Positions 13,712-20,936 of a DNA stretch of 20,936 bases are shown here, one piece after another; position 1 is the stretch's first letter; every line of letters begins with the position of its first letter. The position numbers and the translations under genes were made by a program. The notes under the pieces were generated by a model, which was not told where the DNA came from, ran no database searches, and saw only the letters and a program-made list of their open reading frames with translations. The stretch lies in assembly GCA_027064285.1 (NCBI GenBank), contig JAMOPX010000033.1, positions 1-20,936 on the forward strand. The letters run 5' to 3'. This DNA is from Desulfobacterales bacterium (GTDB lineage Bacteria > Desulfobacterota > DSM-4660 > Desulfatiglandales > JALVZP01).

Positions 13712-14138
13712 AGACAAACCTGGTGTTTGAGATTTCATCAAAAAATTTCTGCTCTTCTCTTGACATCCTATATTCCTGATTCTTTTCCCATCTCTCTATC
13801 AGCTTTTCTATCAGCTTTTTCTGTTTAGTGGCTTCTATTAGTTGGTTTAGCTTTTCTTCATATTCCTTCTTTATTTCCAAAAGCTCATTCCTCATACTTT
13901 CTGTCTTGGCATACACATACAAAAGCTGATGTGAAATGGACTCTAAGACATAAAGATCAACATCACCTTCTTGGAGTCGTCTTTGAGATTCGAGCAGCTC
14001 TTTTCTTTTTTCTAAAAACAGAGCCACTTCCTTTTCCTTAGAAATCAACTTTTCGTAAATATCTGCTATCTCTTTTGCCAATCTTTTTTCTCTTACAGAT
14101 CTAAAATCTTTAACAAGCTCCAAACTTGCCCTATTCAT
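13698..14138 (-). CDS. fliJ: Flagellar export chaperone FliJ
   Basis: FliJ is the coiled-coil stalk protein that sits in the FliI hexamer, contacts FlhA and cycles export chaperones. This 146-residue protein is almost entirely helical and charged, the usual FliJ size. It contains VREKRLAKEIADIYEKLISKEKE near residue 13, then heptad-rich stretches to residue 125, and a YRMSREEQKFFDEI end. FliJ sequences are weakly conserved, so the assignment depends on coiled-coil character, length and position. The position is diagnostic: directly after fliI, with its start inside the fliI stop (8-base overlap). Confidence 0.82.
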   Translation of the reverse strand: MNRASLELVKDFRSVREKRLAKEIADIYEKLISKEKEVALFLEKRKELLESQRRLQEGDVDLYVLESISHQLLYVYAKTESMRNELLEIKKEYEEKLNQLIEATKQKKLIEKLIERWEKNQEYRMSREEQKFFDEISNTRFVYENV

Positions 14139-15438
14139 TGAATAACTCCTTTAATTCTTTTGTGCTTTGTTCCAAGCTTATGTATTCAAATATGCCTTGC
14201 TTTAAGAATTCCCTCAGCCTATCAATCATCTTTATTGCATAGTCTATCTTTGGATTGCTTCCTTTTGAATATGCACCAATATTTATCAGGTCTTCTGCCT
14301 TTTCATAGGTTGCTAAAACATCTCTAAATCGATTTGCCAGCTTATGATGTTCCATTGAGGTTATATCAATCATAATCCTGCTTATGCTGTTCAATACATC
14401 TATAGGAGGATATTGATTCTGTCTTGCCAGATCTCTGGAAAGTATTATATGTCCATCTAGAATAGATCTTACTGCATCAGCTATGGGATCATTCATGTCA
14501 TCTCCTTCTACAAGCACAGTATAAAAGCCAGTAATACTTCCTTTTTCCCATCTTCCTGCCCTTTCTAAAAGCTTTGGCAGAGTAGCAAAAACAGAAGGGG
14601 TATATCCCTTGGTTGCAGGTAGCTCTCCTCCTGCAAGTCCTAATTCTCTTTTCGCCATGGCGAATCTGGTCACAGAATCCATTATTAGCAAGACATCCAT
14701 TCCCTTGTCTCTGAAGTACTCTGCAATTGCTGTAGCAACAAATGCCCCTCTCATCCTAATAAGAGGAGACTGATCTGAAGTCGCCACCACAAGCACACTA
14801 GTACTAATGGCATCCCTTACATGCCTTTCTATAAAATCCCTTACCTCTCTTCCTCTTTCTCCAATAAGAGCCACCACTTTGACATCTGCCTTTGCATTTC
14901 TAACCATCATGCCTAAGAGTGTGGTCTTACCTACACCACTGCCGGAGAATATGCCCATCCTCTGTCCTTTTCCTATGGTGATAAGACCATTGATTGCTCT
15001 TACCCCAACATCTATGGGCTCATCTATGGGGATTCTGCTGAGTGGATTTGATGGATTTCCATAGAGTAGATATTCTTTTTCTACTTCTATTTCTCCTTTA
15101 CCATCTAAGGGTTGACCTAATCCATCTATTACCCTTCCCAAAATCTGATCACTTACTCCAATGGTTGCTTGCTTTTTCAGATGAACTATTCTGCTCTCCG
15201 GCAATATCCCTTCTGTTCCCTCAAAGGGCATAAGTAGTATGTGGCTATTACTGAAACCTATAACCTCTGCCTTTACTTTTTTGTCTTCTGCAAAAATCTC
15301 ACATATATCACCTATAGCAGCCTTTATTCCTACAGCCTCTACCACAGTGCCTACCACTTTAGTGATCTTTCCTGTGACAGTGAGCGGATTTAATTGATTA
15401 AGTTTAAACTCTATTTCTCTTACACTTGTCCCTATCAT
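14131..15438 (-). CDS. fliI: Flagellum-specific ATPase FliI
   Basis: FliI is the hexameric ATPase of the export apparatus, related to the F1 beta subunit. It has 435 residues, which is full length. An N-terminal beta barrel (about 18-90) is followed by the catalytic core. Landmarks are Walker A GSGVGKTT (165-172), ALIGERGREVRDFIE (190-204), the Walker B region VLLIMDSVTRFAMAKRE, and GFYTVLVEGDDMNDPIADAVRSILDGHIILSR. The start is ATG 15438, overlapping the fliH stop (ATGA). All catalytic segments are conserved, with no sign of decay. Confidence 0.97.
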   Translation of the reverse strand: MIGTSVREIEFKLNQLNPLTVTGKITKVVGTVVEAVGIKAAIGDICEIFAEDKKVKAEVIGFSNSHILLMPFEGTEGILPESRIVHLKKQATIGVSDQILGRVIDGLGQPLDGKGEIEVEKEYLLYGNPSNPLSRIPIDEPIDVGVRAINGLITIGKGQRMGIFSGSGVGKTTLLGMMVRNAKADVKVVALIGERGREVRDFIERHVRDAISTSVLVVATSDQSPLIRMRGAFVATAIAEYFRDKGMDVLLIMDSVTRFAMAKRELGLAGGELPATKGYTPSVFATLPKLLERAGRWEKGSITGFYTVLVEGDDMNDPIADAVRSILDGHIILSRDLARQNQYPPIDVLNSISRIMIDITSMEHHKLANRFRDVLATYEKAEDLINIGAYSKGSNPKIDYAIKMIDRLREFLKQGIFEYISLEQSTKELKELFNE

Positions 15439-16082
15439 TTCCCATTTCCCAAGAGTAGTTTTTCTATAGCTTTTAATTGGGTTTCTATCCGGGCATCTAT
15501 TTCTGAAAATCTTGTTTCAACAATACATCCTCCCTTTATAGCGATCGATTCGTCCTTTTGAAGCAGAAGCTCATCTACATCCAAAAGCTCTTTAAGTGCC
15601 TCTGCATCTTTGAGTTTTTCATAGTCTTCTGGATGAAGCCTTATTATGACCTTATCTTTTTCAACTGCATTGGTGAGTGCTTCTTTTATGTTGTTTATAA
15701 GCACCTCTGTGTTCTGAGATACCTCGACCTTAATCACCTTCCTGGCCACCATAAGGGCTATCTTTAAAATGTCTTCATCTGCTTGAGTAATTATCTCTTT
15801 TCTTAGGGATGAAATGTGTTTAACAATCTCTGTAAGCTTAGAAACAGTATTTAAGATTATATGTCTCTTTTCCTTCTCATGTGCTTCTTTTATCTTTTCT
15901 ATTTGTTCCTGTGCCCTTTTTTCTGTCTCAGCTTTTCCCTTTTCTATTCCCTCTTGTAGGCCTCTTAAGTAGGCCTCCGTTTTTACTTCCTCTAAGTCTA
16001 TCTTTTGCTCCTCTTCCCTATGTTTCCAAGGAAAAGAATCTCCAAAAAGTGGCTTTATCTGAGGCTGGTTATACAAATACAT
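15435..16082 (-). CDS. fliH: Flagellar assembly protein FliH
   Basis: FliH binds FliI and tethers it to FliN in the C ring. The 215 residues begin with a short leader containing a proline/tryptophan patch (FGDSFPWKHR). A Glu/Lys-rich coiled coil follows (about 30-90), including AYLRGLQEGIEKGKAETEKRAQE; the GxxxG-spaced glycines here are typical of FliH. The C-terminal globular domain (about 100-210) contains LKIALMVARKVIKVEV, IIRLHPEDYEKLK and GGCIVETRFSEIDARIETQLKAIEKLLL, a classic FliH/HrpE ending. The ribosome site GAAGGAG overlaps the end of fliG by spacing of only 7 bases. Intact. Confidence 0.93.
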   Translation of the reverse strand: MYLYNQPQIKPLFGDSFPWKHREEEQKIDLEEVKTEAYLRGLQEGIEKGKAETEKRAQEQIEKIKEAHEKEKRHIILNTVSKLTEIVKHISSLRKEIITQADEDILKIALMVARKVIKVEVSQNTEVLINNIKEALTNAVEKDKVIIRLHPEDYEKLKDAEALKELLDVDELLLQKDESIAIKGGCIVETRFSEIDARIETQLKAIEKLLLGNGK

Positions 16083-16089
16083 CTCCTTC

Positions 16090-17067
16090 TTAACCTCCCT
16101 GCTGTAATATAATCTTTCCTTCGCTCTCCAGTTTCTTTGCTATATCCACTATCTTCTGCTGAGCATTTTCTACATCTTTTATTCTTACAGGTCCCATTAC
16201 CTCCATATCCTCCATCATCATCTCTCTTGCCCTTTCTGAAAGATTTATTAAAAACTTTTCCTTTAGCTCTTCAGTGGCTGTCTTCAAAGCAAGGGCAAGA
16301 TCTTTAGTATCTATTTCTCTAAGGAGTATCTGAATACTTCTATCATCTAAGTTGCCCAGATCATCAAAGATAAAGAGCTGTTGTTCAATTACAGAAGCGA
16401 GATCAGGATCTATTGCTTGAAGCTCATTTAGAATGGACTCTAAGGTCTTGAAATCTAAGGTTTTTGCCAGCTCCACCACCTTATTTATTCCTCCTCTGTG
16501 TCTGCTTTGAGAAGAAGCAGAACTCGCTATCTTTTCCTTTAAGGTCTTTTGTACCTCTTCTATTACCTCAGGCGGGATACTCTCCATTCTGGATATGCGA
16601 TAAATAACCTCTGCCTTTATGTGATCTGGTAGTTCTGTCAAGATTTCTTTTGCACTGGAAGGTGCCAAGGAAGATATTATCAGGGCTATTATCTGGGGAT
16701 GTTCATCCTGAATCAGGGTAGCAAGCATCTTGGTATCAAAGGCAGCCTCTATGGTATCTGGTTTAAATGCATCTATCACCTGGCCTAATTCAGCACTTTT
16801 CTTTTCTTCCAAAACCTTTGCCACTACATTCTGTAGAAACTCTTTTGCCTGATGTATAAGTGCAATGTTTTCTGCTTTTTCCTTTACTTCTCTTAAGATG
16901 TTTTCCACGGTCTCCTGAGAAACCATGTCCAGTTTTGCTATGGTTTTTGTAATAATCCTTATCTCATCTTCACTCAGGTGCCGCATTACCTGAGTAGCAG
17001 TTTCTGGATCCAAAGTAAGAAGAAATATGGATGCCTTTTGAGGTCCTGTTAATCCTTGCATGCTCAT
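16090..17067 (-). CDS. fliG: Flagellar motor switch protein FliG
   Basis: FliG is the rotor protein on which the stator pushes. It has 325 residues, close to the family's 330-340. The N domain (1-100) binds FliF, and the middle domain carries the FliM-binding EHPQ (122-125, in IQDEHPQIIALIISSL). An ARM helix and hinge follow (around 185-200). The C domain contains LFIFDDLGNLDDRSIQILLREID, the FliG MFXF-type hinge with Met replaced by Leu. The torque helix KEKFLINLSERAREMMMEDMEVMGP retains the Arg and Asp residues of this region. So the rotor face looks usable even though motA is broken. The start overlaps fliF by ATGA, with AAGGAGGAG upstream. Confidence 0.97.
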   Translation of the reverse strand: MSMQGLTGPQKASIFLLTLDPETATQVMRHLSEDEIRIITKTIAKLDMVSQETVENILREVKEKAENIALIHQAKEFLQNVVAKVLEEKKSAELGQVIDAFKPDTIEAAFDTKMLATLIQDEHPQIIALIISSLAPSSAKEILTELPDHIKAEVIYRISRMESIPPEVIEEVQKTLKEKIASSASSQSRHRGGINKVVELAKTLDFKTLESILNELQAIDPDLASVIEQQLFIFDDLGNLDDRSIQILLREIDTKDLALALKTATEELKEKFLINLSERAREMMMEDMEVMGPVRIKDVENAQQKIVDIAKKLESEGKIILQQGG

Positions 17068-18632
17068 AACTCCTCCTTTGCTTCTTTAAGCCAGAGTCTT
17101 GTAAGATATGCGATCCTTTCAGGATCCTCTTTGGCAATCTTCTTTACCTCCTCATGTACAGGAAGCACCTTTATCTCTTCAGATTCTGCCAGCTTTTGAG
17201 CCTCTATTTCATTAGAAGGTTCTGGAATCTCCTGGCTTTCTTCCTCTACTTTCTCTACAACCACAGGCTGAGGAATAAGTTCTTTTACCAGCTTTCTAAG
17301 ACTCATAATTAAAAGAAACATAATGGTGGTGGCCATCAGACCTTTTATAAGAGGGATTATTATATGAGAAAGCATAGGTATCTGTTTGAAAAATGCAGTA
17401 ATATCCTTCTCTTGAGAAGCGACCTTTATCTCTTTAAATGGCATATTAACTATCTCGATCTGATCCCCTCTTTGCTTTGAGTATCCAATGGCCTTTTGGA
17501 CCAACAGTTTAAGCTTTGTCATGTCTGAAGGGCTGTATTTTCCATCTACTAAAACCGCTGCTGAAACCCTTGTTATCCTGCCCGCGAGCTCTTTTATAGA
17601 CTGGACCGTCTTTCCTATCTCATAATTCACAACCTTATTGGTTTCATTCTGGATATTCTTCTGAGTACTTACTTGCTTTGAAATGCCAGAGGTACTTGTA
17701 TTAGGAATATTAGAAAGCACACCAGGTACACCCATGGGAATAGGCTGATCACCAGTGCTTTTCTTTTGCAGTATCTGCTCGCTTCTAACTGCTACATTAT
17801 AGGGATCATAACTTTCTATGTTCTTTTTTATCTCAGAGAAATCCATATCTACAGAAACCTTGGCAATAACCTTTCCCTTTCCCGTTACTTTCTCCAGAAG
17901 GGTTACAATCTTATCCTCTATCTCCTGCTCCAGCTCATTCTTTATCTTTATTTGAGCCCCAGAACTCAGACTTTGCTTTTTCACTCCTGCCAGAATATGA
18001 CCTTCTGAATCGAGCACAACTACCCTCTTTGAGCTTAGTCTTGGCACTGCAGATGCCACTAAATAGACTATGCCTTGAATCTCTTCCTCTGTAAGCATAC
18101 GATTTGGTCTGATCTTCAAAACCACAGATGCAGAAGGCTCTTTTTGTTTGGATATAAAGAGAGACTCCTTTGGCATGGCAATGTGAACCCTTGCCCACTC
18201 TACTTCCTCTAAAGACTCTATTGTCCGAGAAAGCTCACCCTGAAGTGCTCTAAGATAATTTATACGCTGGGCAAAATCGCTTATTACAAGATTGGTCTTG
18301 TCAAATATCTCAAAACCAACTCCTCCACCCCGTGGAAGCCCTTGAGAGGCTAACTTAACCCTCAACTCATACACATCCTCAAGGGGCACATATATTCTCC
18401 CACCTTCTTTCAGTTTATAAGTGACCCTCATATCCTTTAGTTTTTTTATGATTTGAGCAGTGTCATCTGGGTTTAGATTGGAATAAAGAAGTCCATACTC
18501 AGGTGACCTTATCCACATTATTGAAACCACTGCTACACTTATAAGAAGAGAGAAAACCACTCCCAGGATGATCTTCTGTGCTGGAGTAAGCTCTTTAAGT
18601 CTTTCTGATATGGAAGTAATACAATCCTTCAT
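17064..18632 (-). CDS. fliF: Flagellar MS-ring protein FliF
   Basis: FliF assembles into the MS ring, the membrane base of the whole organelle. The 522-residue protein has an N-terminal membrane helix (about 18-42), followed by the YscJ-type ring-building motifs. These include LLYSNLNPDDTAQIIKKLKDM, YKLKEGGRIYVP, GLPRGGGVGFEIFDKTN and a long RALQGELSRTIESLEEVEWARVHIAMP. The FliF-specific periplasmic region follows, and a second membrane helix (about 410-435) leads to a cytoplasmic tail. The tail ends DPERIAYLTRLWLKEAKEEL, the conserved FliG-binding end. The start codon shares a base with the fliE stop (TAATG). No defects are seen. Confidence 0.97.
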   Translation of the reverse strand: MKDCITSISERLKELTPAQKIILGVVFSLLISVAVVSIMWIRSPEYGLLYSNLNPDDTAQIIKKLKDMRVTYKLKEGGRIYVPLEDVYELRVKLASQGLPRGGGVGFEIFDKTNLVISDFAQRINYLRALQGELSRTIESLEEVEWARVHIAMPKESLFISKQKEPSASVVLKIRPNRMLTEEEIQGIVYLVASAVPRLSSKRVVVLDSEGHILAGVKKQSLSSGAQIKIKNELEQEIEDKIVTLLEKVTGKGKVIAKVSVDMDFSEIKKNIESYDPYNVAVRSEQILQKKSTGDQPIPMGVPGVLSNIPNTSTSGISKQVSTQKNIQNETNKVVNYEIGKTVQSIKELAGRITRVSAAVLVDGKYSPSDMTKLKLLVQKAIGYSKQRGDQIEIVNMPFKEIKVASQEKDITAFFKQIPMLSHIIIPLIKGLMATTIMFLLIMSLRKLVKELIPQPVVVEKVEEESQEIPEPSNEIEAQKLAESEEIKVLPVHEEVKKIAKEDPERIAYLTRLWLKEAKEEL

Positions 18633-18913
18633 TACAGCTGCATCCTCATTATTTCTTGATATGCTTCAATGAGCTTATCTTTTATCTTCATAAACAGCCT
18701 AAAAGATATGTCTGCCTTTTCCACAGCCAGTACCACTTCATGTACATCTCTTTTTCCAGAGAGAAACTCCTCTATCATCTTATCAGCCCTATGCTGCTCC
18801 ATATCCACCTTCTGGATATAGGTCTTTAAAAGCTCTGAAAAAGAAGAATCTATTTTGCTCGGCTTTTCTTTTAAGACATCAGAAAATGAAGTAAGCTCTA
18901 CTCTATCAACCAT
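18632..18913 (-). CDS. fliE: Flagellar rod adaptor FliE
   Basis: FliE joins the FliF ring to the rod and is the first substrate of the export apparatus. The 93 residues include FSDVLKEKPSKI near the start and the canonical end: HEVVLAVEKADISFRLFMKIKDKLIEAYQEIMRMQ (about 58-92). Family length is about 100. AAGGAG lies five bases before the ATG at 18913. The start overlaps the end of the TPR gene by 16 bases, so the two are translationally coupled. In most bacteria flgB and flgC precede fliE; here a TPR protein does and flgBC follow fliA. Confidence 0.95.
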   Translation of the reverse strand: MVDRVELTSFSDVLKEKPSKIDSSFSELLKTYIQKVDMEQHRADKMIEEFLSGKRDVHEVVLAVEKADISFRLFMKIKDKLIEAYQEIMRMQL

Positions 18914-20493
18914 TTTAACTCCTTGTATTTATTCTCTAATTGCATAAGCTCTAACTGAGTGTTAGCAGCCCATCTTATGAATTTATCTCCTTTCAGGCTT
19001 TTAAGTATGGAAGCGCAACTCTTATGATTGCCAAGATAGTAATAACAGTTGGCTATCTGAAGCTTTATAAAGTCGCTATCAGGGCATTTTTTGCAAAGCT
19101 TCTGTGCCTTTTTATAGTATAGAAGAGCTTTTTTAAATTGCTTCTGGGAAAATAGTATATTTGCAATAGAAATAAGGGCATTTAATTGATACTCTGATTT
19201 TGATTTTCCTTTGATGAGCAGAGAATAGTAATGAATAGCCTTTTTGAAATCACCTAAGTGGTAATAAGTATTTGCCAATAAGTAGCAGGCCTCTGGAGCT
19301 AATATAGCCTTGTTTTTAAAAAGCTTGACCACATCTGAGAATCTTTTTTCTTTATAAAGGGCCTTTGCCAGCACAAGCATAAGTTTGGAAGATAGTTTGT
19401 TCTCAAAAGGCATGAGAAGATTTATGGTCTCTTTATATCTTTCAAGCAGATTGGATATGGATGCGATCTCCAGCAAATGGTTCGCTGGATCAGACATATA
19501 CAATCTGAGTGCATCTTTATACGCACCTGTTTTATACTTGGCCTCTGCCAATATCTCTACTGCATGGGAACTCAGAGAAGAAACAGGAACATACTTTTTT
19601 ACAGACTCGTAAAGACTGCATATCATTCTGAATGATTTCTGCTCGTAAAGCTGGGACATCCGTTTCTCCATGGCTTTTTTAAGTAATCCTCTTGCATAAT
19701 CCTGGAAGGTGCTAAAAGGATTCTGTTTTATAAAATACATGATCAATTCTATAGATCTTGAGCTTTTTCCTTGCTTTAAATAAAGAGAAGCAATCCTGAG
19801 CTCTGCAAGATGCTTGAGTTTTATCAAATCACGAGGAGCATCCCTTAAGATTTCTTTGTATGCATCTGCTGGCTTAAAATAGGATTTATATTCTATGCTT
19901 TGTGGTACATTTATATCAGGATGAGAAACTCCAATATCAGCCATTCTGAATTTACTGATCCAGTATTCATTCGTATCCTTGTATAAAAGGATAACCTTGG
20001 AATATATCTTTAAAGCTTTTTTATAATCCTTCAGATTTAGAAATGAGTCTGCTGCCTTAACCAAAGAGAAAGGAGCAAAAGATTTATTTCTGTATCTCTG
20101 AGCTACCTCCAGATATATCTCTGCCGCTCTTTTATAATTACCGCGATCAAAATATATATTGGCTAAGTTAAGATATGTCTTAGGATGAGAGATAAGATAA
20201 TCTTTCCCTTTAGGACTCTTTAAGGCCTCTTGATAAAGAGCAAAGGCTGCCAATGAGTTGTGAATTTCATAATAACAGTCTCCCATCTGAAAAAGTATTT
20301 TTGTTCTCAGACCCTGATCTTTTATGATAGACAGTGCCTTTCTGAACCATTTGATAGCAATATCGTATTTTTTGCTCTTTTGAGCCTTGTCTGCTCTTGA
20401 AATATAGGATGATACATCCAGAGACCAAACAGGAGAGTAAAGCATAATGAAAAGAATGGTTATTTGGATGGTTATTTGGATCGTGCGCCTCAT
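18898..20493 (-). CDS. Secreted TPR-repeat protein of unknown function, first gene of the fli operon
   Basis: This 531-residue protein has a signal peptide (MRRTIQITIQITILFIMLYS...VWS), so it is probably periplasmic or attached to the outer side. The rest is a chain of tetratricopeptide-type helix pairs, about ten or more. Examples are AIKWFRKALSI, AFALYQEALKS, AAEIYLEVAQRY, ALKIYSKVILLY, AIHYYSLLIKG and ALLYYKKAQKLC. There is no enzymatic domain. TPR proteins are scaffolds; some are flagellar (for example FlgT- or PflA/PilF-like roles), but no specific family is recognised. It is the promoter-proximal gene and is coupled to fliE by a 16-base overlap. That suggests a role in early basal-body assembly or in the periplasmic part of the motor. 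Confidence 0.8.
   Translation of the reverse strand: MRRTIQITIQITILFIMLYSPVWSLDVSSYISRADKAQKSKKYDIAIKWFRKALSIIKDQGLRTKILFQMGDCYYEIHNSLAAFALYQEALKSPKGKDYLISHPKTYLNLANIYFDRGNYKRAAEIYLEVAQRYRNKSFAPFSLVKAADSFLNLKDYKKALKIYSKVILLYKDTNEYWISKFRMADIGVSHPDINVPQSIEYKSYFKPADAYKEILRDAPRDLIKLKHLAELRIASLYLKQGKSSRSIELIMYFIKQNPFSTFQDYARGLLKKAMEKRMSQLYEQKSFRMICSLYESVKKYVPVSSLSSHAVEILAEAKYKTGAYKDALRLYMSDPANHLLEIASISNLLERYKETINLLMPFENKLSSKLMLVLAKALYKEKRFSDVVKLFKNKAILAPEACYLLANTYYHLGDFKKAIHYYSLLIKGKSKSEYQLNALISIANILFSQKQFKKALLYYKKAQKLCKKCPDSDFIKLQIANCYYYLGNHKSCASILKSLKGDKFIRWAANTQLELMQLENKYKELKWLIE
20457..20480 (-). repeat. 12-bp tandem duplication inside the signal peptide
   Basis: TGGTTATTTGGA occurs twice in direct succession on the plus strand, giving the repeated residues IQIT-IQIT in the signal peptide of the TPR protein. 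The frame is preserved. Confidence 0.8.
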
Positions 20494-20525
20494 GTCTCAT
20501 CCCTTGATCGTTTGCTAATATAACC

Positions 20526-20541
20526 ATCAAAATCTATGCCA
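20526..20541 (-). promoter_or_regulatory. Candidate sigma-54 promoter upstream of the TPR-fliE operon
   Basis: On the minus strand TGGCATA-GATT-TTGAT matches the sigma-54 form TGGCAYR-N4-TTGCW with correct spacing. The one notable mismatch is A in place of C in the -12 GC. It lies 33 bases before the ATG of the first gene. Sigma-54 control of basal-body operons is common in proteobacterial and Desulfobacterota flagellar systems. The mismatch could mean a weak site or part of the decay. No experimental support is available from sequence alone. Confidence 0.38.
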
Positions 20542-20582
20542 AGAAAAAAGTGAGGCTATTGTTAAAAAGAGAAATTTTTATA

Positions 20583-20599
20583 TGTGCCATAATGGCACA
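20583..20599. promoter_or_regulatory. Perfect palindrome TGTGCCAT-A-ATGGCACA, possible activator site
   Basis: Two perfect 8-base arms surround one central base, about 75 bases upstream of the start site expected for the candidate sigma-54 promoter. That is where an enhancer-binding activator usually sits. It is too tightly closed to be a hairpin terminator and has no following T-run on the transcribed side. The regulator is not identifiable. Confidence 0.35.
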
Positions 20600-20645
20600 C
20601 ATGTAAACTTATGACATATACAGTATGGTAAACTTTTTGATTAAT

Positions 20646-20779
20646 AACTGACCTTATTACGCAAAAGTTTTTATCTCACAAGGGAGGGATAACAGCGAAT
20701 GCTATATTGAGGCAAAAGGATTTTTCGTCTGCTTATACTGCATACAGATAAAACAGAAACTTTTGCGTAAAGTCAGTTA
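20646..20779. mobile_element. 134-bp internally deleted copy of the foldback (MITE-like) element
   Basis: The left 90 or so bases (ACTGACCTTATTACGCAAAA..., TTATCTCACAAGGGAGGGAT, GATTTTTCGTCTGCT) match one end of the 385-bp element in flgC. The right 40 (CTGCATACAGATAAAACAG, ACTTTTGCGTAA, GTCAGTTA) match its other end, and the middle is missing. Terminal inverted repeats are of the same type (AACTGACCTTA against TAACTGACTTTA). TTAAT lies on both sides (20641-20645 and 20780-20784), as for the larger copy. It has no coding capacity. It sits upstream of the operon promoter. Confidence 0.8.
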
Positions 20780-20859
20780 TTAATAAAGGGAGGTAAAAAC
20801 AGTTAACAAAAAGTATATATTAGCATACAACAGATTTGTATAGAAACAGGTGCTTTTAA

Positions 20860-20936
20860 GTGCATAAAAGCTTTTATGATATTTACAGGGATACACTTTT
20901 AGAGGAAGAAAGAAGAATTGATTACAGTTCAGTGTC
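20860..20936 (+). CDS. Possible 5' end of a rightward gene, cut by the window edge
   Basis: A GTG at 20860 is preceded by AGGTG at a suitable distance (7 bases) and by an in-frame TAA. It opens a frame of 25 codons reading VHKSFYDIYRDTLLEEERRI and then DYSSV to the window end. The mix of charged and aromatic residues looks like real protein. The pattern 'Y..Y...L.....IDY' faintly recalls part of UvrD/Rep-type helicases, but that would be an internal segment, so a decayed gene fragment is equally possible. Very short, hence low certainty. Confidence 0.22.
   Translation, partial: MHKSFYDIYRDTLLEEERRIDYSSV

Larger units (their letters stand above)
20542..20936. other. Region upstream of the operon, mostly without genes
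   Basis: Beyond the candidate promoter this 395-base stretch holds the TGTGCCAT palindrome, an A/T-rich segment, the short foldback element, and about 80 bases before a possible rightward open frame at the window edge. The stretch between the element and that frame encodes short peptide runs broken by stops on both strands. No RNA gene is recognisable. Confidence 0.6.

Noticed and set aside
20583..20599. Palindrome as a rho-independent terminator
   Set aside because: It has a single-base loop and no adjacent T-run on either strand. It is better read as a protein-binding site.
1..20936. CRISPR arrays, tRNAs, rRNAs, toxin-antitoxin or defence genes
   Set aside because: No regularly spaced repeats, cloverleaf sequences or characteristic protein motifs were seen on either strand.

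Overview
The window is a nearly complete flagellar basal-body and export gene cluster, all on the minus strand, so it reads from right to left. It shows several independent signs of decay and transposon damage. It has low-GC codon use, and a MotE-type gene (the MgtE-N-like MotA/PomA chaperone) follows fliJ. A flhB-flhA-flhF-flhG-fliA string is also present. Together these suggest a Gram-negative bacterium of the Desulfobacterota (deltaproteobacterial) type. A syntrophic or thermophilic sulfate reducer is possible, but that is inference and no marker gene is present to settle it.

Layout in transcription order: a candidate sigma-54 promoter with an upstream palindrome (about 20.53-20.60 kb); a secreted TPR-repeat protein of unknown role; fliE, fliF, fliG, fliH, fliI, fliJ; motE; a truncated motA joined by a deletion to the last ~49 codons of fliL (motB gone); fliM, fliN, a long fliO, fliP, fliQ, fliR, flhB, flhA, flhF, flhG, fliA (sigma-28), flgB; flgC, broken by two single-base deletions and by insertion of a 385-bp foldback element; fliK; and the first 13 codons of flgD, cut off by the end of an IS21-family-like insertion sequence. 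Almost every junction is an overlap or a gap of a few bases, so the cluster was built as one operon of about 20 kb.

The intact genes encode the MS ring (FliF), rod adaptor (FliE), C ring (FliG, FliM, FliN), ATPase complex (FliH, FliI, FliJ) and export gate (FliO, FliP, FliQ, FliR, FlhA, FlhB). The genes hit are for the stator (motA, motB, fliL), proximal rod (flgC) and hook cap (flgD). FlhF also lacks recognisable SRP-GTPase G2 and G3 motifs, FlhG lacks the usual N-terminal FlhF-activating motif, FlhB has NPTK in place of NPTH, and the recognition helix of the sigma-28 factor is atypical. The simplest reading is a lineage in the course of losing motility. Retention of a rotor/export core for another purpose is an alternative that the window cannot exclude.

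Two related foldback (MITE-like) elements lie at the two ends of the cluster: a 385-bp copy in flgC and a 134-bp internally deleted copy upstream of the operon. Both are flanked by TTAAT. I found no tRNA, rRNA or CRISPR array, and no defence or other obviously novel system. The main interest is the pattern of decay and the uncharacterised foldback family.
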